The notes under the pieces: model-generated
What the model saw: only the letters and a program-made list of their open reading frames with translations
Told to the model about the DNA's origin: nothing
Databases searched by the model: none
In this document: positions 58,914 through 64,000 of the stretch, piece by piece
How positions within the stretch are numbered: position 1 is the first letter of the stretch
Layout: the number at the start of each line of letters is the position of its first letter
DNA from: Megamonas hypermegale
GTDB lineage: Bacteria; Bacillota; Negativicutes; Selenomonadales; Selenomonadaceae
Assembly: GCF_900187035.1 (NCBI RefSeq)
Contig: NZ_LT906446.1
Span: forward strand, 682,001 to 746,000
DNA length: 64,000 nucleotides
Direction of reading: 5' to 3'
Made by a program: the position numbers and the translations under genes

Positions 58914-59003
58914 TTAATATGTCCAATATTTTGGGTGCATATCATTAATCTGTTCTTTTCGTTTATTTAAAGAAATTATCGAATTTATCTTTTAGTTCAC
59001 TGA

Positions 59004-60149
59004 TTATTGTTTTTTTTTAGTTTTTCCAGTTCCAGTAGCAGTTTTATCATCTGTCATACCTGCAAATTCACGCAACAATTCTTTTTGTCTTTCTGTGAGT
59101 TTTTGCGGTGTTAAAACTTTGATACGTACATGTTGGTCACCGCGTCCTGTGCTTCTGAGATAAGGAATACCTTTACCTCTTAAGCGCATAACTGTACCAG
59201 ATTGTATGCCTGCTGGTATTTTCATTTCTACTTTACCATCGAGAGTAGGTACTTCGATAGTATCGCCGAGAGCTGCCTGAACAAAAGTGATTGGCATTTC
59301 ACAAATTACTTCGGAGCCTTCACGCTGGAAGAACTTGTCTGGTTTTACTGTAATATATACATATAAGTCACCAGTAGAACCACCGCGAACACCTGCATCA
59401 CCTTCACCAGCTACGCGGATACGGTTGCCTGTATCAACACCTGCTGGGATTTTAACTTCAACTTTAGAACGAATGGATTTTACGCCTTTACCGCCACAAG
59501 TTTTACATGGATTTTTGATGATTTGACCAGTACCACTGCAACGAGAGCAAGGATGTTGGTTAACCATGCGACCAAATGGCGTATTTTGTACGGATTGTAC
59601 TGTACCTGTACCATGGCAATCTGGGCAAGTTTCTGGATGTGAACCAGCAGCTGCACCAGTACCGTGGCAGTCTGGACATTGTTGTGTTCTTGGAATGTTA
59701 AGTGTTTCTGTTTTACCAAAAGCAGCTTCTTCAAATGTGATTGTCAAATTATAGCGAAGGTCAGCACCGCGTTCTGGGCCACGTTTGCGTGCGCCACCGC
59801 GAGGACCGCCACCACTGCCAAAGAACATATCGAAGATATCGCCAAAGCCATCAAAGCCACCGCCTTGACTAAATCCACCAAAGCCGTCGAAACCGCCTGC
59901 ACCAGCACCGGCTGTTCCGTCAAAAGCTGCATGACCAAATTGGTCGTACTGTGCTTTCTTCTTCGGATCGGATAATACGCTGTAAGCTTCGTTTACTTCT
60001 TTCATCTTTTCTTCGGCTTCTTTTGGATTATCACGATTGCGGTCTGGGTGGTATTTTAAAACCATTTTACGGAAAGCTTTCTTTATTTCTGCTTCTGAAG
60101 CATTTTTATCAACGCCTAACACTTCATAATAATCGCGTTTTGTACTCAC
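59004..60149 (-). CDS. dnaJ: DnaJ co-chaperone
   Basis: 381 residues. The J domain has the HPD motif ([10 protein letters not shown], about residue 35), followed by a Gly/Phe-rich linker, four CxxCxGxG zinc repeats ([32 protein letters not shown]) and the substrate-binding C-terminal domains. It stimulates DnaK ATPase and delivers substrates. It is the last gene of the hrcA-grpE-dnaK-dnaJ operon; the C-terminal tail is Lys-rich (TKKKQ). Confidence 0.97.
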   Translation of the reverse strand: MSTKRDYYEVLGVDKNASEAEIKKAFRKMVLKYHPDRNRDNPKEAEEKMKEVNEAYSVLSDPKKKAQYDQFGHAAFDGTAGAGAGGFDGFGGFSQGGGFDGFGDIFDMFFGSGGGPRGGARKRGPERGADLRYNLTITFEEAAFGKTETLNIPRTQQCPDCHGTGAAAGSHPETCPDCHGTGTVQSVQNTPFGRMVNQHPCSRCSGTGQIIKNPCKTCGGKGVKSIRSKVEVKIPAGVDTGNRIRVAGEGDAGVRGGSTGDLYVYITVKPDKFFQREGSEVICEMPITFVQAALGDTIEVPTLDGKVEMKIPAGIQSGTVMRLRGKGIPYLRSTGRGDQHVRIKVLTPQKLTERQKELLREFAGMTDDKTATGTGKTKKKQ

Positions 60150-60193
60150 TTTGCACCACCTGAATTTAATAACGAAAATTTATGCTTAATTGA

Positions 60194-60229
60194 CATAACT
60201 CCAGCTAATAAGAGTTAACTGGAGTTATG
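60194..60229 (-). other. Hairpin between dnaK and dnaJ
   Basis: CATAACTCCAG pairs with CTGGAGTTATG (extended to 15 bp with one mismatch). No T run follows on the minus strand, so it looks like an RNA-processing or mRNA-stability element rather than a terminator. Confidence 0.55.
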
Positions 60230-60250
60230 CAAATTGAATTTCTCTAATTA

Positions 60251-62107
60251 TTATTTGTCTGTTACATCTTTGAATTCAGCATCAACAGTGCCATCATCTT
60301 TTGGTTGGCTTTGTTGTTGTGCACCTGCACCAGCATTAGCGCCGCCTGCTTGTTGTTGTGCCTGTTGAGCTTGTTGATAAGCTGCTGCACTTAATTCATA
60401 AAGTGGTTTTTGTAATTCTTCCATAGCTTTTTTGATTGCTTCAGTGTCATTACCTTTTAATGCAGTTTTAACGCCTTCGATGCCGTCTTTAACTTTAGAA
60501 ACAGTACCAGCGTCAGCTTTATCGCCTAAATCTTTAATAGTTTTTTCTGCTTGGAATACTAAAGCATCTGCATTATTTCTTGTTTCTACAGCTTCTTTAC
60601 GTTTTTTATCTTCTGCTTCATGAGCTTGAGCTTCTTTAACCATGCGGTCGATATCTTCTTTGCTCATGCCGCTATCGGATTTGATTGTGATATTTTGTTC
60701 TTTACCAGTACCGAGGTCTTTTGCGGATACATGAACGATACCGTTGGAGTCGATATCAAATGTAACCTGAATCTGAGGAACTCCTCTTGGAGCTGGTGGA
60801 ATATCAGTTAATTCGAAAGTACCGAGTAATTTGTTGTCAGCAGCCATTTCACGTTCGCCCTGGAATACGCGAATTGTAACAGCTGGCTGATTATCTGCTG
60901 CAGTGGAGAATACTTGGCTCTTAGATGTAGGAATTGCAGTATTTCTTTCAATCATGCGAGTGCAGATACCGCCGAGAGTTTCGATACCAAGAGAAAGTGG
61001 AGTTACATCGAGTAATACGATGTTTTTATCATTGAGTTCACCGGATAAGATACCAGCCTGAATAGCTGCACCTACTGCAACGCATTCATCAGGGTTTACA
61101 CCATGGCTAGGTTCTTTACCGAAGTATTTTCTAATAGCTTCTTGTACAGCTGGGATACGAGAAGAACCACCAACGAGGATGATTTTATCAATTTCAGAAG
61201 CAGAGAGTCCAGCATCTGCCATTGCTTTACGAGTTGGTTCAACAGTTGCTTCAACGAGGTCTGCTGTGAGTTCATCGAATTTAGCACGAGTAAGTGTTAA
61301 ATCAAGATGTTTAGGACCAGTAGCATCAGCTGTGATGAATGGTAAGTTGATGTTAGTAGAAGTCATACTGGATAATTCGATTTTTGCTTTTTCAGCAGCT
61401 TCTTTAAGACGCTGAGCAGCCATTTTATCTTGAGATAAATCAATGCCGTTGGATTTTTTGAATTCTTCAACCATCCAGTTCATAACAGCGTTATCGAAGT
61501 CATCGCCACCTAAATGAGTGTTACCATTTGTAGCAACAACCTGGAACATACCATCATCGAGGTTTAAGATAGATACATCAAATGTACCACCGCCAAGGTC
61601 GAATACGAGGATTGTGCCGTTTTCGCCTTTATCAAGACCATAAGCAAGAGCTGCTGCTGTTGGTTCGTTTACGATACGAAGTACATCAAGACCTGCGATT
61701 TTACCTGCGTCTTTAGTTGCTTGACGCTGGCTATCGTTGAAGTAAGCAGGAACAGTGATAACTGCTTGAGTTACTGTTTCGCCGAGATATTTTTCAGCAT
61801 CGCCTTTTAATTTCTGTAAAATCATAGCAGAAATTTCAGGTGGTGTATAAGATTTACCATCAATATTTACTTTATAATCAACTTCACCCATATGACGTTT
61901 GATTGAAGCGATTGTTCTATCTGGATTGGATACGGCTTGACGTTTTGCAAGCTGACCGATGAGGCGTTCACCATCTTTTGTGAAACCTACAACTGAAGGA
62001 GTAAGTCTGCTACCTTCTGGATTTGTGATAACGGTAGGTTCGCCGCCTTCCATAACAGCTACTACAGAGTTAGTAGTACCTAAGTCAATACCAATTACTT
62101 TGGACAT
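60251..62107 (-). CDS. dnaK: DnaK (Hsp70) chaperone
   Basis: 618 residues with the actin-like ATPase signatures [28 protein letters not shown] and [14 protein letters not shown], and the linker-to-substrate domain [11 protein letters not shown]. The C-terminal tail is Gln/Ala/Gly-rich ([16 protein letters not shown]) and ends [11 protein letters not shown], typical of bacterial DnaK. AGGAGG precedes the ATG. Confidence 0.98.
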   Translation of the reverse strand: MSKVIGIDLGTTNSVVAVMEGGEPTVITNPEGSRLTPSVVGFTKDGERLIGQLAKRQAVSNPDRTIASIKRHMGEVDYKVNIDGKSYTPPEISAMILQKLKGDAEKYLGETVTQAVITVPAYFNDSQRQATKDAGKIAGLDVLRIVNEPTAAALAYGLDKGENGTILVFDLGGGTFDVSILNLDDGMFQVVATNGNTHLGGDDFDNAVMNWMVEEFKKSNGIDLSQDKMAAQRLKEAAEKAKIELSSMTSTNINLPFITADATGPKHLDLTLTRAKFDELTADLVEATVEPTRKAMADAGLSASEIDKIILVGGSSRIPAVQEAIRKYFGKEPSHGVNPDECVAVGAAIQAGILSGELNDKNIVLLDVTPLSLGIETLGGICTRMIERNTAIPTSKSQVFSTAADNQPAVTIRVFQGEREMAADNKLLGTFELTDIPPAPRGVPQIQVTFDIDSNGIVHVSAKDLGTGKEQNITIKSDSGMSKEDIDRMVKEAQAHEAEDKKRKEAVETRNNADALVFQAEKTIKDLGDKADAGTVSKVKDGIEGVKTALKGNDTEAIKKAMEELQKPLYELSAAAYQQAQQAQQQAGGANAGAGAQQQSQPKDDGTVDAEFKDVTDK

Positions 62108-62183
62108 TTAAAATTCCTCCTAAAAAAACATCTATATATAAATATAAGTGTTATCAAATATTAATATTTAAACTAACTATTGA

Positions 62184-62774
62184 TTAGTTAGCTACAACCT
62201 TTACCATACTTGGGCGAATTACTCGTCCTTGTACCATGTAACCTTTTTGTAATACTTCTTCAACTGTATTATCTTCTTTTTCAGGGTCTTCTACACGCAT
62301 TACTGCTTGATGGAAATTAGGGTCGAATTTTTCACCGACAGCTTTAATTTCTTCAAGACCATTTTTCTGAAGAGAAGTAATAAGCTGATTGTAAACCATG
62401 GAAATACCATCGTGAAGTGGACTGCCCTTGGCTTCTTCAACAGCAAGAGCACGTTCAAAATTATCTATGATAGGAAGTAAATCTTTTATAAGACCTTGAA
62501 GAATTACACTGGATAAATCTTCGCGTTCTTTTTCATTACGACGACGGAAGTTCATAAAATCTGCTTGCAGTCTTTTGTAATGTTCTTCACTTTCCTGTAA
62601 TAAAGCTTTTTGAGCTTCAAGTTCTTTTTTTATAGCTTCTAAATCATCAGTTGCTTGTTCAGCAGGAGATTCTTTGGCATCATTATCAGTATTATCAGCA
62701 GTAGTATCAGTGACATTTTCATTAACTTCTGTTTCTTTGGCTACTGTATTTTTATTTTCTTCTGGAGATGTCAT
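62184..62774 (-). CDS. grpE: GrpE nucleotide exchange factor
   Basis: 196 residues. An acidic, disordered N-terminus (to ~50) is followed by the long dimerisation helix (EEHYKRLQADFMNFRRRNEKE) and the beta-rich head with the family signature YNQLITSLQKNGLEEIKAVGEKFDPNFHQAV and VLQKGYMVQGRVIRPSMVKV. It releases ADP from DnaK. AAGGTGG precedes the ATG; 41 bases separate it from hrcA. Confidence 0.96.
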   Translation of the reverse strand: MTSPEENKNTVAKETEVNENVTDTTADNTDNDAKESPAEQATDDLEAIKKELEAQKALLQESEEHYKRLQADFMNFRRRNEKEREDLSSVILQGLIKDLLPIIDNFERALAVEEAKGSPLHDGISMVYNQLITSLQKNGLEEIKAVGEKFDPNFHQAVMRVEDPEKEDNTVEEVLQKGYMVQGRVIRPSMVKVVAN

Positions 62775-62815
62775 AAATTAAACCACCTTCTTATATTTTA
62801 AAATAGCTATTTCAG

Positions 62816-63841
62816 CTACAAATGTAAGCGATGAAATATATCGGCAAGATTTGTATTCATAAATTCTAGCAATGAAATAATTTTGCCGTAATCCATACGC
62901 GTCGGACCTAAAACAGCTAAGGTTGCAACGGGTTTGCCATCTAAATGATATGTTACACTTATGATACTGCAATCTTTTATATCATTATATTTATTTTCTT
63001 GCCCAATCGTAACAGCTAATCCTTTGTTGCGTTGTTCTTGTAAGATGTTACAAAGTAAGGTTTCTTGCTCTAGCATGGATAAAATTCGTTTTACATTATC
63101 TATATTGTGAAATTCTGGTTGTTCCATCAGTTGTCCAGCTCCGCCTAAATAAAGGCGATTTTTTTTGTCTTGAGCCATAGCCTCATCAATTATATTGATT
63201 ATGGCATTGAACACTGTGGTATTTACTGTTTCACCACGAATTTTGCGAATTGAAGCCATGCTGATATCACGAAGATTGCGACCCTTTAAATAAGAGTTAA
63301 AAACATTCGCGATGTTTTCAAAATCCTTAAAAGTTACACCGCTTGGAACTGCGATAACCTTATTATTAATAAAGCCTGCATCTGTCATTATAATTGCTAT
63401 GACATGAGAGCTGTCGAGTGGCAGAAAACGTAGATATCTGAAAGCTGTTTGAGATAATTGCGGTGCCAAAACTAAAGAAATATTTTTGGTTAATTGAGAA
63501 ATTATGCGACTTGTTTCACGAAAAATTCCTTCTACTGAACGTGCTTTAGTGGCATACCAATGGTTGATAAGATTTTTCTCATCCTCCGACAATTGTTCCA
63601 ACGTTAAGAGGTCATCTACATAAAAACGATAACCTTTTGATGAAGGGATGCGCCCCGATGATGTATGGAGATGCTTGATATAACCAAGCGTTTCCAAATC
63701 AGCCATTTCATTACGAATAGTAGCAGGGCTAATTCCCAAACCGTATTTTTTGGCGATTGTTCGGGAGCCGATAGGCTCTGCTGTAGATATATAATCATCT
63801 ACAATGGCTCGGAGAATGCGTTGTTTTCTTTCATCTAGCAT
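62816..63841 (-). CDS. hrcA: HrcA heat-shock repressor
   Basis: 341 residues from ATG 63841 (AGGGGTG upstream). An N-terminal winged helix (RQRILRAIVDDYISTAEPIGSRTIAKKYGLGISPATIRNEMADLE in pattern) is followed by the GAF-like and dimerisation regions and the C-terminal VTYHLDGKPVATLAVLGPTRMDYGKI block. It binds the CIRCE site just upstream and so represses its own operon. An in-frame GTG at 63865 lies within the CIRCE and is not a plausible start. Confidence 0.96.
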   Translation of the reverse strand: MLDERKQRILRAIVDDYISTAEPIGSRTIAKKYGLGISPATIRNEMADLETLGYIKHLHTSSGRIPSSKGYRFYVDDLLTLEQLSEDEKNLINHWYATKARSVEGIFRETSRIISQLTKNISLVLAPQLSQTAFRYLRFLPLDSSHVIAIIMTDAGFINNKVIAVPSGVTFKDFENIANVFNSYLKGRNLRDISMASIRKIRGETVNTTVFNAIINIIDEAMAQDKKNRLYLGGAGQLMEQPEFHNIDNVKRILSMLEQETLLCNILQEQRNKGLAVTIGQENKYNDIKDCSIISVTYHLDGKPVATLAVLGPTRMDYGKIISLLEFMNTNLADIFHRLHL

Positions 63842-63858
63842 TTTTTTCACCCCTGTTG

Positions 63859-63885
63859 TTAGCACTCTATATTAGTGAGTGCTAA
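63859..63885 (-). promoter_or_regulatory. CIRCE operator
   Basis: TTAGCACTC, nine bases, GAGTGCTAA: a perfect match to the consensus HrcA operator, located between the promoter and hrcA. Confidence 0.98.
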
Positions 63886-63897
63886 CTTCTAATTAAG

Positions 63898-63926
63898 AGA
63901 GTAGCACTATTAGGACAAAAAGTCAA
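63898..63926 (-). promoter_or_regulatory. Promoter of the hrcA-grpE-dnaK-dnaJ operon
   Basis: Minus-strand TTGACT (63926-63921), 17-base spacer, TACTCT (63903-63898), with the CIRCE covering the expected transcription start. Confidence 0.85.
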
Positions 63927-64000
63927 GGTTTTTTTAATAATTTTTCTAAAAACTTTATATTAGGCAGTTTTATAAATAAAAATGCAGGGTGCATAGATAG

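Larger units (their letters stand above)
57503..58944 (+). mobile_element. IS3-family, IS150-type insertion sequence, copy B (1442 bp)
   Basis: Same length, ends and gene order as copy A, in the opposite orientation. It begins TGAACTGCACCCC and ends GGGTGCATATCA. The flanks are AAA and TTA, so no target duplication is visible. The two copies differ by a small number of substitutions, so both are recent. Together they form 17-kb-spaced inverted repeats that could support inversion of the segment from 41 to 57 kb. Confidence 0.93.
57486..58959. terminator. DUF262/dnaJ bidirectional terminator split by an IS insertion
   Basis: The arms AAAAGAACAGATTAA (57486-57500) and TTAATCTGTTCTTTT (58945-58959) are perfect complements and flank the IS at a distance of two and zero bases. 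Before insertion this was the shared terminator of the convergent DUF262 gene and the dnaK operon. Confidence 0.85.

Noticed and set aside
59004-59040. A9 run at the 3' end of dnaJ as a phase-variable tract
   Set aside because: It encodes the terminal lysines; slippage would alter only the last residues, and A runs are common in this AT-rich DNA.

Overview
The window looks like a chromosomal piece of an AT-rich, low-GC, diderm Firmicute of the class Negativicutes, most likely Megamonas or a close relative (genus is inference). Support: Firmicute-style gene sets (hrcA-grpE-dnaK-dnaJ behind CIRCE, ftsEX with a secreted M23 hydrolase and a C-terminal processing protease, long-form hpf, csaB) coexist with an outer-membrane autotransporter beta-barrel ending in Phe and with FabV-type enoyl reductase. 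No rRNA or tRNA gene was seen.

Layout. 1-10.7 kb: core genes, mostly on the minus strand (scpA end, site-2 protease, NUDIX hydrolase, enolase on plus, csaB with a membrane partner, prfB with its programmed frameshift, secA). 10.9-17.8 kb: plus-strand housekeeping genes (zinc-ribbon protein, thioesterase, murI, unknown membrane protein, CofE-like ligase, YdcF, uvrC, PHP phosphoesterase) and a MarR regulator. 17.9-27.8 kb: a defence island in very AT-rich DNA, with an unknown protein, the deletion-fused remnant of a helicase/DUF4391 pair, a 1257-residue YobI-type membrane ATPase, and a type III restriction-modification pair whose mod gene carries a G9 tract that puts it out of frame (G8 would restore it). 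27.9-31.1 kb: rubredoxin, a metal ABC transporter without binding protein, nth and a GNAT acetyltransferase. 31.2-34.2 kb: an AIDA-repeat autotransporter lacking a signal peptide, then a 316-bp relic of an IS3-family element. 34.2-39.8 kb: hpf, map, and the ftsE-ftsX-M23-ctp cluster.

An intact IS3/IS150-type element (39804-41245) splits the ctp terminator; a second (57503-58944) splits the terminator shared by a DUF262 gene and dnaJ. Between them lie a HEPN-like gene broken by one in-frame stop, fabV, a tandem DUF805 protein, a RibU-like ECF substrate-binding subunit, a MerR regulator, an EF-G-like GTPase and the telA/xpaC pair. A second accessory stretch (50.9-57.5 kb) holds a small HTH-like protein, a CRISPR array of 25 repeats with no cas genes in view, an unusual degenerate-PLD plus P-loop ATPase protein with a small companion gene, and, divergently, a GmrSD-like DUF262-DUF1524 gene. 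The window ends with the heat-shock operon hrcA-grpE-dnaK-dnaJ on the minus strand.

The best candidates for something undescribed are the 667-residue PLD-remnant/P-loop ATPase at 53559-55562 with its neighbours, and the YobI-type ATPase embedded in the apparently phase-variable type III island. All family calls come from reading the translated sequences; no database search was run.
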